DNA of 64,000 nt, from NCBI GenBank assembly GCA_015680685.1, contig MNCI01011864.1, positions 469,751-533,750 on the forward strand, in the 5' to 3' direction. Shown here piece by piece: positions 23,771 through 36,356 of this stretch. The notes beneath the pieces are model-generated. The model was not told the DNA's origin. It worked only from the letters and a program-made list of their open reading frames with translations, and searched no databases. Position 1 is the first letter of the stretch, and each line of letters begins with the position of its first letter. The position numbers and the translations under genes are program-made. This DNA is from Gnetum montanum. Lineage: Eukaryota > Streptophyta > Gnetopsida > Gnetales > Gnetaceae.

Positions 23771-23810
23771 GGGACTGTAGTATCCTTACCTACATGGTGT
23801 AGAAAGAGTG

Positions 23811-23830
23811 GGGGGGAGGGGGGGGGGGGN

Positions 23831-23881
<51 letters not shown>
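23811..23881. repeat. Poly-G run and (AG)n microsatellite with one unresolved base
   Basis: A G-rich run, an N at 23830, then about 25 AG units to 23880. The N suggests an assembly or sequencing difficulty, so the repeat length is unreliable. Confidence 0.9.
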
Positions 23882-23886
<5 letters not shown>

Positions 23887-23929
23887 AGGGGGAGTTAGAA
23901 TTATTCTCGCTTGCTTGCTTGTAGAACTA

Positions 23930-24350
23930 TGTGTGACTAATGAAAAACCCAGTTTAAGAACTTGGTAGACTGTGGTGTGCTAGTTTATAGTCCTAGCAGA
24001 CTACTATGCTAGTTTAGCATCATAAAGGATGAGTTGTTGTGTCATTTTAACATCATGACCTAAACACAAGTTGTGATAGTTTAGAATTGTGGTGGATGTG
24101 CTATACTAGTTCAATGTCATAGCAAAGAAATGCTATGCCAATTTAGCATCATAGCATATGTGTGATGTGAGTATCAGTTTAATATCATAGTGGATGTGCT
24201 ACGCCAATTTAACATCGTAGTAGATGTGTGGTGTGCTAGTTTAATGTCATAGTAGACAAACTATGCCAATTTAGCATCATGGTAGACAAATGTTTACCTT
24301 ATGTCAGTGTAATGTCATAGTGGATAGATGCTTACCATGTTGAATTGATG
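23930..24350 (-). repeat. Degenerate tandem repeats after pol in element D
   Basis: About ten imperfect units of roughly 35-45 bp with the core CTATGCCAATTTAGCATCATAG (plus strand), or its close variants with AACATCGTAG and AATGTCATAG. The tract starts right after the pol stop (24358) and matches, in reverse complement, the tract at 42760-43070 of element E. Confidence 0.7.
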
Positions 24351-24357
24351 TGCGATG

Positions 24358-27324
24358 CTACATGCTGTAGTATGGCTTCAGGTATGAATGGTTCACTAGA
24401 TTGGCAAACTCATCGTCTTGATCAGCAAGCTTAAATGCTCCATTTTTGTAGGCCTTAGTGACCAAGAAAGGCCCTTCCTAGTTGGCTAAGAATTTGTCTG
24501 TGGGTTCATGAATGGCCTTGAGAACTAGGTCCCCTTTCTTGATTGGGTGTTGATGCTGGTTGTGAAGGTTTTTTTTCCATGGCTTTTTTGGTACCATTCA
24601 ATGTGATCAAGCATTTACATATGATCCTTCTCTATTGAATCGAGTTCCACGGTCCTCAACTCATTATTTTAAGCTTCATCGATGAAGTTCAAGAGGATCA
24701 CTTAGAGTGATGGGACCTACAGTTCAAGTAGCAAATTTACTTTAGACCCATAAACAAGGCTGTAAGGCATCTTACCTATCATTGTTTGAGGTGTTTTATG
24801 GTAGGCCTAGAGCACATAGACTAGTTGCTTGTGCCATCATCATTTTTTGTTACTTAGCATCTTCTTCAGAAGGTTGACGATGACTTTGTTAGTGCCCTCC
24901 AGTTGGCCATTTGCCTAAGGGAAGTATGGTGATGAAAAGTAATGTTTGATGCTAAAGCACTCATAAAAGGCTTTAGTTTTTGCACTACTAAATTATGGCC
25001 TATTATCTGTTACTATGGTCATGGGTAAGCTAAAATAGGTCATTATGTTATCAAGCACGAATTTGCAAACTTGTTGAGATGTTGTCTTCCTAAGGGGAAT
25101 AGCCTCAACCCACTTGGTAAAATACTCAATTATGGTTATTATGAAGCTATGCCCTATGAAGGACTTAGGTGTTATAGGCTTAATGGTGTCCAAGCCCCAA
25201 AATTGAAATGGCCATGTGATCTACATTGTATGTAATTCAGTCAGTGGCATGTGCATTAGGTTGCCATGCTATTGAAACATATTGCATATTTTAACCTTCA
25301 AGACACAATCGCACTCCATGTAAGGCCACTAATAGCCTAACCATCTAATTATCATTGCCATTTCCCTAGGTGTTATGTGACCTCCGCATAGTTCCTCATG
25401 GATCCCTAGGTCACATACTACAAGGATATGTTGGAGGAGGCCTTTGTACTCCACCACGTTGTTAGTGCATGAAAATGTAAAGTGAGATGTGAAAGGTCTG
25501 ATCTCTCTGGAGGGAAATGTGATAATGGTAGTGGTGCTACCTCCTTAAGAGGTCAAAGTTCTATTGAAATGTAAGAGTGCCTCATAGTTTTCGGGCACTT
25601 GACTAATGCTATTAACATGCTCATCTAAGAATTTCGGATCAATGGTTACTTGATTGTTTACGGGTGAAGCTATGAGTTGTGTCACGATAGCTTGACCTTT
25701 TGTTGAAGTTTGTGTAATGTTGTATAGGTCAAACTCCATTGTTATTGCTTTCCATCATGCAATGTGACTACTTTCATAGATGTTCATTGTAATTGCTTGA
25801 AGTACATTACTTTTCCAAATGATATTAACTTGAATACGGAAAAGGTAATGCCTCCCCTTCTTGAGTGAGAAGACCAAGGCGAGATAGTGCTTTTCCACAT
25901 CATTGTATTTTGCTTCATGGGCTACTAATGCATGGATTAAGTAGTAAACTAGAACCTTTGTGTGATCATCTCACTTTTGATAAAGCAGAGAAGTGATGGA
26001 TGTGTCAAAAGTGGCAAGATAGATGTAGAAAGGTTTATCTCCTTGTAGAGGATGAATCATAGAAAGTTGCGCTAGCTCTTACTTAAGGTTGTCAAATGCT
26101 TGTTGGCATTGAGTTGTCCACTTTAAGTGGGCTCCTTTCTTGAGAAAATGTTGCATTGGTTGTAGCTTATTGATTAACCATGTGATAAACCTACGTATGA
26201 ATTGTAGTCTACCTTGTAACCCTAGTAGCTCCTTAAGGTTGGCCAACAGTGCTAAGTTGGTTATGGCCTTAACCTTATTGGGGTCTATGTGTATTCCTAC
26301 TTTGGATACTACAAACTGAGCATCTGGCCCATTTTGACGCTACAAACACACTTCTTAGGATTTAACCAAAGATTGTGGTTTAAGAAACATTTAAGCACTA
26401 TTTCTAAATCATGCGCATGATTATGAGCCACTTTGGACTTAATTGTAATGTCATCAATGTAGTCATTGAGCAAGCTTAGCATGTAATTTTTAAAGATGTA
26501 TGTCATTACACATTGATATGTTGCTCCTTCATTCTTGAGTCTAAAAGGCATCATGGTATAGCAAAATGTACCTCATGGGGTCATGAAGGTTATGTTGAAT
26601 TGGTGCTCAAGGTTGATCCTAATCTGGTTGTGGCTTGAGAACCCATCCATGAAGCATAACAAGGCATGTCCAACCGTGGTATTAATTAGTTGATTAATAT
26701 TGGACAACAAGAAATCATCTTTGATGGTTTCCTTGTTTAGGTTTTGGAAGTCTATGCAAATGCATATACTTCCATTTTTCCTATGCACAACTACAATGTT
26801 AGAGACCTAGTCAGCGTAGTTAATGGCCTGGATGAAACTAACTTTGTAAAGCTTGGTGATTTCATCACATATGACCAACACCACCTCAGGTATAACCTTG
26901 CGTGCTTTTTGTTTTACTAGTTTAATGTAGGGACTAACAATGATATTGTGCTAGACTAGCTGAGGATCCAAGCCTAGCATGTTCTCATATGACCATGCGA
27001 ATGCTTTGATGTTATCATTTAGCATGTTAGTGATGTCTTTGGCATGCTGAGGATCTAGCGAGGAGCTCAATTTTAGTGTTTTCACCTCACCATTGGTGTT
27101 GTTACAGGGATCTCAATGAGGGGAGCCTCTGTGATATCTCCTACCTCTAGATCAAGAGCCTTAAGTAGATGTTTAGGCTAGTCTAGTAATACCTCTATGG
27201 ATGCTATGTATTTGACATAGGTTGTAGGCTTAAGGTCTAGGAAATATGGGTTAATGAATCACTTGATATCACCATGAGGTCTCATGAGGACCAAAGGTGA
27301 GAGAAGCTGCTTAAGCATGGCCAT
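24358..27324 (-). pseudogene. pol of element D: RT, two RNase H regions, integrase; internal deletion
   Basis: The first ATG is at 27324-27322, ten bases after a splice-acceptor-like TTTTGTAG. RT: KNGSICICIDFQNLNKETIK, TIKDDFLLSNINQLI, SSHNQIRINLEHQF, MMPFRLKN and an intact YIDD (26461-26450). A second, archaeal-type RNase H starts with NYEALLHFNRTLTS (near 25545) and TNNVVEYKGLLQHILV, then stops abruptly after VVCDLGIH and joins the integrase (CGGHITPREMA, near 25390-25360). Element E has about 0.5 kb more here, so D has a deletion. Integrase: FWGLDTIKP (first Asp kept), IEYFTKWVEAIPLRKTTSQQ, VTDNRP, WEGPFLVTKAYKN and a YLKPYYSM end. Stops are numerous. The dual RNase H marks the Tat lineage. 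Confidence 0.85.
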
Positions 27325-27333
27325 GTTGTATTC

Positions 27334-27335
27334 CT
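27334..27335 (-). promoter_or_regulatory. Candidate 3' splice site before pol of element D
   Basis: On the minus strand TTTGTTTTGTAG|GAATACAACATG. The equivalent in E is TTTTTGCAG|GATTATTG at 39201-39217. Ogre elements are known to remove an intron between protease and RT, and this site is at the matching place. Confidence 0.5.
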
Positions 27336-27464
27336 ACAAAACAAACTAGCAAAACATCAAGTAGCATTGTTTTTAATAAAGTAAATATGCATAAGTGAAT
27401 AAAAAGAAATGTGATGAAAATTTTCCTAAGTATGCATTAGGGCTATAAATAAGGGTAAGCATGT

Positions 27465-27560
27465 GTGTGCCAGTTTTAGGCCTTAGCTGGTAGTGCGTGC
27501 CAATTTTAGGCCTTGGTAGGCAGTGCGTGCCAATTTTAGGTCTTAGTGGACTGTAGATGT
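27465..27560 (-). repeat. Three tandem units of about 32-35 bp in the intron region of element D
   Basis: Plus strand core GTGCGTGCCAATTTTAGGCC, three copies ending with TTGGTAGGCA or a variant. It lies between the pol acceptor and the insertion site of element E. Confidence 0.7.
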
Positions 27561-27605
27561 GTTAGACATGCCATTTTGGAGAAGGATGGCTATGCTTAGG
27601 AATTG

Positions 27606-27610
27606 AAATT
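27606..27610. other. Left target-site duplication of element E (AAATT)
   Basis: AAATT precedes the LTR start at 27611; AAATC follows the LTR end at 46334-46338. They differ by one C/T transition, consistent with age. Confidence 0.7.
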
Positions 27611-29274
27611 TGAAACACCACCAAATTCGGGCTCTCACGTCTCAACTACAAATTTGGCTAACTGTCAAAACTTGGAAAGCTATTTTGCAAGTGTTGAGAC
27701 TAGACTCCCACTACTGGGACTACGCTCTAGAGCATAGACAACGTAGTTGACATAGATAGAAAACCTAGAATTGCAAGATTTTTCTAATTGTCAACAACAG
27801 CTACAAACTTTTCTAAGTTTCTTGACTATGCTCACCCTACTGGGACTATGCTCCACAACGTAGTCAGCCTTAGAATAACTAGTTTTGTAAATTTTTATAA
27901 GTGTCAAGCTAAAAGCTGCTAAGCATGGTTGGGATGGATAAAATAGTTTAGTAGATTTTCTAACTTCTAGCACTACGCTTCCTTCTACACTCTAGAGTGT
28001 AGTTAGCATAGTCAACATTGAGAACATTAACTTTGCAAGATTTTTCTAAGTGTTTGGGATATGCTCTCCCTATTGGGACTATGCTCTAGAGCATAGCTAG
28101 CATAGTTTGCACTAAACCTCACTTCTTGTAGAATTTGTCTAACTGTTGGACCATGCTCCAGAGCGTAGTCAACGTAGTCTACTAAAACTACCTTCAGAAG
28201 TCTCTAGAACTTAGCACTGGCCTACATATCAGCTCCAAGGTTTCTTTGACAAGCAAGATCAGCAAGTTTTGTCTCTTTTGAACCTTTCTATTTACCCCCA
28301 AATTGTACCTATGCTTAACACCACTCGAGAGAGTGGGTAGCATAGTCTCGGAGTGTATTCTCCAAAACTGCACTGTTTCACATTGTGTTAAGGTACATTG
28401 TAGTTTGTTTGGCACTCACTCATGCAGTCTTGGTAGTGTAGTCATAGTTTGGCTATTTCACAGGGTCCGTTAGAGCACACCAGCAGAACACCATTTTGCT
28501 TTAGTGGGAGCGTAGTTGGGGCTAGTGTAGTCCCAACTACCCCTCTGCCATGTGGTGCCCAATTTTCAATTCATGCTATCCCTATCCCTATAAATATCCC
28601 AATGTTCCACATTCTAGGGATTAGCAAATTAAAAATAAAGGTTGGTAAATTTGAACATTGGCATTCTTGGTACTCTTGAGCACACTCATTATTTTAGGTG
28701 AACTTTGGAACACCACAGCACTACGTACATTGCCCAATGCTCTATACACCACTGCAGCTTTTTGGACATCGCGATAACCAACCCAAAAAGCTTAGACTTT
28801 AGGGCAGACATCATTTCTTTGTAGCTAGAGACCTTGAGATTACGACTACACTACCTACTATGCCTGTTTTTACATTACGTACCTCCTAAACTTTTATTTA
28901 CAATTGAATATGCTCCCCTTATTTGGGGTGGTGTCATTCTCTCTCTTACTTACATTCTATGAATTTTTCACATTCTCTCTGCATTTTAGCATTCAACTTG
29001 CATTTTTTTCATTGTTTAAGCATATATTCATGCATTTGCACCCTCATTTTTGTGTCTGAAACCCCTACTATGCTAACACCCACGAACACCGTAGATGTCA
29101 TGCAAACCCATAACATTCATTTTTTCATAACACCTGTAAGTCCCAGTTTGATCGACAAGATAATCTTGGGCACCCTACCTTTATTCCCAATGTTGTGCAA
29201 ACACAGGGTCAAGGCTATAGGACTGTCAACTTCTCAGAGTTCTACTTTAGCCTTCGAAATTTTTGATCGTTACA
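27611..29274 (+). repeat. 5' LTR of element E (1664 bp)
   Basis: Starts TGAAACACCACCAAATTC and ends ...GATCGTTACA. The U3 carries several copies of GACTAYGCTC...AGAGCRTAG hairpin-like units with spacers such as TTTTTCTAAGTGT (27690-28180). TATCCCTATAAATATCCC near 28585-28600 is the likely TATA region. By eye the first 200 bp differ from the 3' LTR at a substantial fraction of sites (not computed), so the insertion is old. Confidence 0.85.
28586..28600 (+). promoter_or_regulatory. TATA box of the element E 5' LTR
   Basis: CCCTATAAATATCCC. The same context recurs in the 3' LTR of E (CCCTATAAATACCC, about 45640-45655) and, in reverse complement, in the D LTRs (GGGATATTTATAGG near 21336; GGGGTATTTATAGG near 57280). 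Confidence 0.65.
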
Positions 29275-29280
29275 GTTTTC

Positions 29281-29297
29281 TAGCGCTAGAAGAAGGG
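29281..29297 (+). other. Primer-binding site of element E
   Basis: TAGCGCTAGAAGAAGGG, six bases after the LTR end. The copy in D is TGGCACTAGAAGGAGGG. Together they point to an ancestral TGGCGCTAGAAGGAGGG, with TGG as expected for pairing to a tRNA CCA end. I do not name the tRNA. Confidence 0.7.
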
Positions 29298-29489
29298 CGT
29301 TGGCCATTTCCTTCTTTGGCCATCCTTTGGTTATTTCCTTGTGTGTTCTTTGCACCCCATGCAAATTGATTTGTGTTGTTGATTCCCTTGGAACCTCACT
29401 TGACAACACTAGTGTTTCTACTTAGTCAAGTTTTAGGTCTTCAATAGAGCGTAGTTGGCTCTAGCGTAGTGAGCATGGTCCCAAAATTA

Positions 29490-29664
29490 GTCATTTTTTA
29501 GCACATTTACACTTAGTCATTTTTCTCTATGTTTTAGACTTAGCCACTTTTTCCACATCTTTTATACTTAGTAATTTTTTTGCATTTTTACAACTATTTT
29601 TTTAGTAGTTGCATACTTAGCCATTTTCTTGCATTTTAGCACTTATCCATTTTTCTTCCTTGCA
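29490..29664 (+). repeat. Leader tandem repeats of element E
   Basis: Five imperfect units of about 28-35 bp, core ACTTAGYCATTTTTCTGCAT, between PBS and gag ATG. The D counterpart, in reverse complement, is at 56230-56345 (AAAAATGGCTAAGTCTGGAG). Confidence 0.7.
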
Positions 29665-29666
29665 CC

Positions 29667-32600
29667 ATGAATCCCAAGCAGCCTTCAACCTCCACTTTGA
29701 GTGTAGTTGTTATCTAGCCTGTTTAGTAGAAAATCTAGATTGACCTTCCTGGGACAAGGGGCCTTGTCTTGGCACAAAGGTAATCTTTCTAATAGCCCAA
29801 CCTACCTCTTGAGGTCACAGTGCTCAATGATGAGCAATACAACTTTGTTTGTGCAAAAGTCCAAGCAGGTTTACCCTTAGACAACCAAGAAATGGAAGAA
29901 AAATGTACTTATGAGCTCATGCATCATAACAGAAGGGAATGGTTCCCTTCTAATTTTGACTCTCAAAGAAGACTACCAGTGGATGTTGGACAACCTTGTC
30001 TACAACATCGGCAGTGAGGTAGGGATAGAATACGAGGAGCCCCTTTAAGAGGAGTTAGACAAGTTTGAGGCTTAGTTCAAGCATGATAGCCCATTCCATG
30101 CATCATTCCAATAGATAGCCTCTACTTTTATTCCTTCATAGTCCTATAGGTTGATGTTGCAACCTAAGTTAGCACTTGTGGTGGCAACTCACTAGATACA
30201 GTAGACGTACTAGGATGTTGCTATGTCTTTTAGCCTTCATCCTTGTGCAGCCTGTCTAGCCTATTCACCCCATTCAACTTGTTTAGGTCGTCTGGCCTTA
30301 CATAGCAACAACTATTGTACCTATGCCACCTTACTTACACATCATGCAGATTCCTCCCCTGCCATATGTGACTTAAGCATCCTTTGTCCCTCCTATCATG
30401 TCGACACCTTTTATAATGACCCAAGCCATAAACCTATGGTGGGGCTCAAGTGTTGTGTTCATCGCATAGCCCATGCAATAGGCATCATGTGTGGTCACAC
30501 AACCTAAAATCAAGTTGTGGGCCACCCAACAACCTCAGTGGGTAGCACAACCCATGCAGCCTACTACAACCACACCTGGCTTAGATCAACCATTCCAGCT
30601 GATTCAAAGTCTTACTAAAGAGGTTAAAAAAATTAAGGTAGCCTCCCCAAAAATCATCCATGTGATGGACTTCTACTAAGATAATCTAATCAGTCCTATA
30701 GTTCCACCATTGGCACTACCCACTAGGGTCCCACTTCCATAGTTCACTAAATACAATGGTGAAGGGGACACTAATGCCCATCTGGTGACCTTCTAGTCAG
30801 AATGCCTCCCACTATAGGCATGGCCAAAATACCATCATCCATGTGTTCACCATGTCCTTGACAAACAAGGCACTAGATTAGTACCGAGTGCTCCCCAAGG
30901 CCTCCATCACTTCTTTGGAGGAATTACTTACCCAATTCATCACTCGCTTCAAGTACAACTTGAAGCTAGAGATAATCCTAGATCAGCTAGTGCGAGCCAA
31001 GTAGGACCACATAGAGCTCATACAAAAAATTCATCCAGTAGTGGAGCACATCACTCAATAAAATTTGTGAGCCCATCATGAAAACACACTTGCTAGCCAT
31101 CTTCAAAGGCACAGTAAATGACTTCATCAAGTTAAAATTATACTACCTTGCCCCGCAATCCTTGAGTTAAGAATTTGCACAAACCAAGAACATTTAGGAT
31201 GCAGTGGAGGCTAGCAAGGATCCAACATATGTGGCCTATAGAAACCTACATGCAAAGAAGGATAAAGACAAGTACAAAGGTAGGCAAGTAACCACAACCA
31301 TTGCAATGATGGCCAACAAGGCTAAGCCAGCCAACACTAAACCAACGGCTAAGCCACCCAAGGCCTCAGCCAATAACAACAAGGTGGTTGGACCTAGCAC
31401 AACAACAAACAACCCATCTACATCATAGAAAGCCATGGCAAACTACCATAAGGCCTAACTTTGCATGCAAGGATTGCTCAAAGTATACACCATTACCCAT
31501 CAAGTGGTCGGAACTCCTGGACCAGCTACTTCATGTGGGACATATCTAGTACAAGTAAATGTCTAAGGATGCTCACAAGTAGCATGATTAATACTGCAAG
31601 TTGCTCAAAAATCCTTTGGCCACACTGCCTAATGAGCCCCTAGTCCCTAACCATTTCAGGTTGGATTGGTTTTGCCAATATCACCAAATGCAAGGTCATG
31701 ATATAGACTTTTGCATCGCTTTGCAGGAAAATATACAATGCAGGATTGACAATGGTGAGTTGGTCCTTGATGCTACCATCCTAGTGCACCCCAAAAACCA
31801 ATTGATGGGGGTTTATAAGGACCCTCTTAGTGCAAGCGATGCAAGGTACATCATCAATTACATTAGCATTGATTATGACTTAGAATTTGTGTAGGAACCA
31901 TTTGTGGTTTATGTGCCCTCTAGCAACATTGGGGCCTCCTCAAAATTAACCAGTTCAAGGATCCCTTTTGTCATTAGAGCACCACCTCACAACACATTGC
32001 AACAGTAATAGCTTAAACACCCTTTGTCATAAGGGTGCTGCAACGTGCAGACTCCCTGCCTGTTGGGAGTCTGGTGGTGGGAAATGCATCAATCCCTGCT
32101 TGCCAAAAACCCCATCTTGTAGCTAACACCAATGGGTAATCAAGATGACAAACTGAGAGCCCTAATAAGTGCCTCACCCATCAAATGCTTAGGTAACACT
32201 AGGAGAAAAGGGCATTAGGCTCACCAAAGTCTATTCCCTTGTCCTCCATACCAATGACCCAGCCAATTGAAGAGGCTACCATAATTAGCAACCAACAATG
32301 GAGCATTGAGGCTTCAAAGCAAGAAAAACAAGTAAATCCCAAATCCCCTCCACTTGAGATCCATCTCTTCAGCCTCATAGAAGAGATGAACGCCATCAAC
32401 AACAAGGTTGTAGATAGTGGAAAAGGCTTCCCTGATGCATTGGCATAGGTCAAGTAGGCTTTGAAATAGAAAAACACAACATTAAGCTTGTATAACTTGG
32501 TAATGACCTCCTCTACCCACCATGAAGTGTTAGTCTACATGTTGACCTCCATTCCTATCATGGAGGACATCCTAGGAGATGAATAGTCCATCCATGCTAT

Positions 32601-33102
32601 GATGTTGCCTCCTCCCCCACAAGAATCAAGTTCAATATCCCTAGTGTTTCGCAATGAGGCGATCAAGGTGGACTCTAAGAAAGGTTAATTCATTACCATA
32701 TCGATGTTTATCACCATCCACATTTGTAAGGTGCATGTCAATAATGGGGTGGCAACCAATGTCATCCCATACATGATCATTGACAAGCTTGGTCTCATTG
32801 AACAAATCAAACTGATGAAGACAACATGCCTGAAATCCTTTAATGGGTCATGTGTTGTTATAAAGGAAACTATCATGATAGCCTTCATGGCAAGGGAGAA
32901 ATTCCCCACCACTATTGAATTTATAGTGGTTGAGGAAATGCTAGGTGTCAACTTGATCTTAGGTAGGCCTTGGCTAGCCCAGCTGTGGACCGTCTCCTTC
33001 CCAATTCATCAAGAAATCCACCTTCCATATGAAGGTGGAGAGGTTATCATACACGTTGAAAATGTAGCCCCTCTAATTGTCAGTAACATTAACATTGAAT
33101 AA
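29667..33102 (+). pseudogene. gag and protease of element E
   Basis: ATG at 29667 opens MNPKQPSTSTLSVVV; element D starts MNSEKPSTSILSTLVV, so the start is conserved. Capsid part near 30840-31020: LTNKALD.YRVLPKASITSL, EELLTQFITRFKYN and LDQLVRAK. A Lys/Ala/Pro-rich linker follows (31300-31430). Knuckle-like motif near 31673-31722: WFCQYHQMQGHDIDFC. The protease lies at 32704-33102: VHVNNGVATNVIPYMIIDK, where the active-site DNG/DSG reads NNG, and the closing LILGRPWL is intact. Stops are numerous before 31600. The Ty3/gypsy Tat-type arrangement is clear, and the protein is inactive. Confidence 0.75.
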
Positions 33103-33375
33103 GGATCAAAGGTTGCTCAAAAAGGCCTTAAACTACTACATGGCCCACCATGGCCTAAAACTGGCAATCAAATCTCCTTTTATCACATGGCCTAAAATGG
33201 GCTAAAAATACCGGCATGGCCTATCATGGCCTAAAATTGGTAAAACCTTTTTATTATTGCATGGCCCGAAATGACCTTAGACTATCACTGAGGCCTAGAA
33301 TGGCCTAAAACTACCAAAATGTTGTCTACACACGTGGCTTGAAATGGCCTAAAACTAGTAATCACTATAGCCTAA
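33103..33375 (+). repeat. Degenerate tandem repeats between protease and antisense gene (element E)
   Basis: Six to seven units of about 35-45 bp with the core CATGGCCTAAAACTGGCA. The D counterpart is at 52010-52300 in reverse complement (TAGTTTTAGGCCATTTTGGG). The core resembles the post-pol tract (CTATGACCTTAAATTGGCAC). Confidence 0.7.
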
Positions 33376-36257
33376 TTGCGTCAACTCATTGCAACATTAA
33401 CATCAAACATAGAAAATAAATACAAAAGTCTGCTCATCATACACTGCATGTAGTAAAAATCCACTAAATCTTATAAAAGAATAATATTAAATGACATGAT
33501 CATCTACATTACATTGCAAGAATACAAAAATGCCCAATGATAGGGCTACATCAAGATTAGCTTAATTGGTGGTGCTTGGTGAGGGTGGAGGCTCCTCTTA
33601 TTCTGCCATGTTGTTGGGACCTGCAACATCGCCTAGTGCCTATCAACAACAACAATAGAGGATAAATTGTAAGAAAATGCATGATATTTAACTAACAAAA
33701 AAAGGTATAAAAATGAAACAAACTAACCTAAGAGGGTCCCACATCAACCATGTTTGGAGGTATGTTATCAAAGCCCTCCTTTAAGCATCGGAGGATCTTG
33801 GCCTCTGATATCCATGCCCAGTCCTCTTGGCTAAAGTTAATACCTACAAGGGTCTTATCTTTGTCCATGATGGTTCATGTGGGCATCTACATAGAAAAGG
33901 TGACAGACGAATCCTTCCTTGAGGACATGGCAATATTTCGCTTCAGAGATCCACTAACCATTGTGTGGCGAGCAAATATCTTGAAAGCTTGACTCTCGTC
34001 AATCGCCTCAACGAACAACTCAAGGTGGTGGGCTTTGATAGATTTGTCTTTGAGTTGCTACAGATACACATTTCGCTCATGCTTGTAGTGGCATTTGTGG
34101 TTCTTATATGTGTGCCACCACTTGCACACCTTAGTGCTAAATGTCACTCCTGTTTCTTTCGGGCAAGTAGGTCCATCTGTAGTTTTTGCTTGATGATCTC
34201 CTGAGTAGCCTCATTCTTGCCTTAGATTATCGACCAATACCTGGCGTAATCAATCTCTACAGTTTGCCAGGTACTATCTTCCCATGCTCGAGTTGACAAG
34301 AAATCATATCAGGACTAGAGGTACCTAATATTAATGTTTTAGCTCACCACTATCTCCTAAAGTTCATGCACACATTTCCACAGGTGCTCATTTGAGTGCT
34401 TGCAACTCCATAACACTTTCACATTGGAAAGCAAGCACTTGCTAACTACCTCATGCACACGGCAAGCACTTACTCCACTTTAAGAGGGTCTTTAGGAATG
34501 ACATCCATCTTAGCCACCTAGTTCAAATCCCAGCGAAGCTTAGAACTTGTTAGCATGCAACAAGAAAATCAACATTAGCCATAGACTAAGTGTAAAATTG
34601 GTGAAGCAACGTAAGCAAAATAACAACATACATACCAAGCTTAATATTTGCTTGCTATATACGATCCACCATATCCTCTAAAATGCTTTTCATAAAGGTA
34701 AATTGATCCAACGTCTCTACCCACAACTTCATGCAGTAGGTGGGCACAAGTGGTGGATTGCTGGTAGGGACATCTGAGGTTGTAAGCCAACATGATGGAA
34801 TACTTAGCAACAACAAAATAGCCAAAGATGCAAGAGCAAAAGAGCAAAATAGATGACAACTTAAAGTGTTTACGTAGCAATCCCTTAGGTATGATTTCAA
34901 GGGGATCTCCTAGTTGCACACCATCAAAGAGGCTAGCAAAATAACCCTCGTCAAGGTGGAACAACCCCTCTACATCAAATTGCTAGAAGGTCTTTGTGGC
35001 CTTGTACAGCTCCTCTCTATGTGCCTCCTCCTCCGCAACTTCAGGAGGGGTTGTCTCTGCCATTATTACTACTGCTTCTTAGGCAGCCCTCTCATTGAAC
35101 TCACAAAAATAGCATAATAGCATTAGCATAACATAACAAAAAAACATAAAAATCATAAACATAGAAAATTTAAAAAAATTCATTTACACATGAACTAACC
35201 TACAACATCTATGTGCAAAGTGGATATCTTGAGGTAGACTTTCTTGATGGCTACCTATCCAACCATAGGGGAAACCTCCGTTGCCAGGTGTGGCCTCTTA
35301 ATTTTTGCATTAGAAGGCCCCATCGTTTCTACAATATAATAATTGGCCTTGTTCGCATCTACAATAATGATTAGGAGATACTCACCCACACTATTATTGG
35401 AATAATTTAACCATGACCACCCCAAATGAGCTTTGGTCATAACTAAATACAATTCATCGATCCTCTCTAGGGGGCCCTATGTGTGAATGGTTATGAATAG
35501 GTGCCTAGCCCAAGGCTTGGATAGCTAGTCACAATCTTGCACTATCCACTACCTACTATTTGGGACCACTAGAAACTTTGCAAACCTTTGCAGATATGCT
35601 GCAAAGAATGCAAAATGCAAATGAGACCTTACTTGGAGGTTGTAGCGAACTCTAGTGATCTCTGCTTGTAGTCTGATGGCAAGGAAGAATGCCTAATTGA
35701 ACCTCATGCTCTCCTCTAGAACCTTCCTCATCATCCATGCTTGCTCCACCCCAAGGAGTTTTTCTTGGAAGAGAAAATTTGGAAAGCCATGGGCATGAAA
35801 AAGAGAGTAGAGCTCCCAGACCTCATGCACACACACATCTCTAATCATGATGCCTTTGTGAGATTAGATGGTTTGCAACTACTCCTCAATCTCTCCTTTG
35901 CAATCCACCTCTTTTCTGGCCTTGTCAATGAACAATGTGCCATTAGAGGAAGGCCAAAGAGGTCAAGAATAAATGCATCGTTGAGGTCTAAGGCCACCCT
36001 CACTTTGTGCACATGGCTGACGAAGTGGTGGGCATTGCTACTAAAAGAGTCAATATTAGTGATCATTTCAACCATTGGAATGCTTGGGCTAAGGGCCAAG
36101 AAAAGGTTTGTTAACCTAGCATGCATGAGCCGACTGGTTAATGCCTCTAAGGCCTGATGGCACAACTAATGCTATGCCCCCTCCACATCACTATACTTCA
36201 TGATGACGGTGGCCTCACTGCAGCTTTTGGTGACCACTGTCACCTCTCTTAAAGCAA

Positions 36258-36356
36258 CTATAATTGTAACATAGGAAAAATAACATTAAAATCAAGAAAG
36301 GGTAAATCAATGAGTGCATGTGAGCAAGCACAGAAGCTAAGCAAATAAGTGCTTAC
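36258..36356 (-). other. Conserved intron of the antisense gene (copy 1)
   Basis: Donor TAT|GTAAGCACTT and acceptor ACAATTATAG|TTGC on the minus strand, 99 bp. Copy 2 has an intron at the same codon position (48961-49052, 92 bp), with shared inner blocks GTGCTTGCTCACATG and AATGTTATTTTTCC. Confidence 0.65.

Noticed and set aside
31236-31436. Hydrophobic minus-strand frame that looks like a membrane protein
   Set aside because: It is the complement of the Lys/Ala/Pro-rich gag linker of element E; 54436-54657 is the same artefact in element D.
35741-36157. 138-codon plus-strand frame
   Set aside because: Shadow of the antisense gene copy 1; the minus-strand frame here matches copy 2 block by block.
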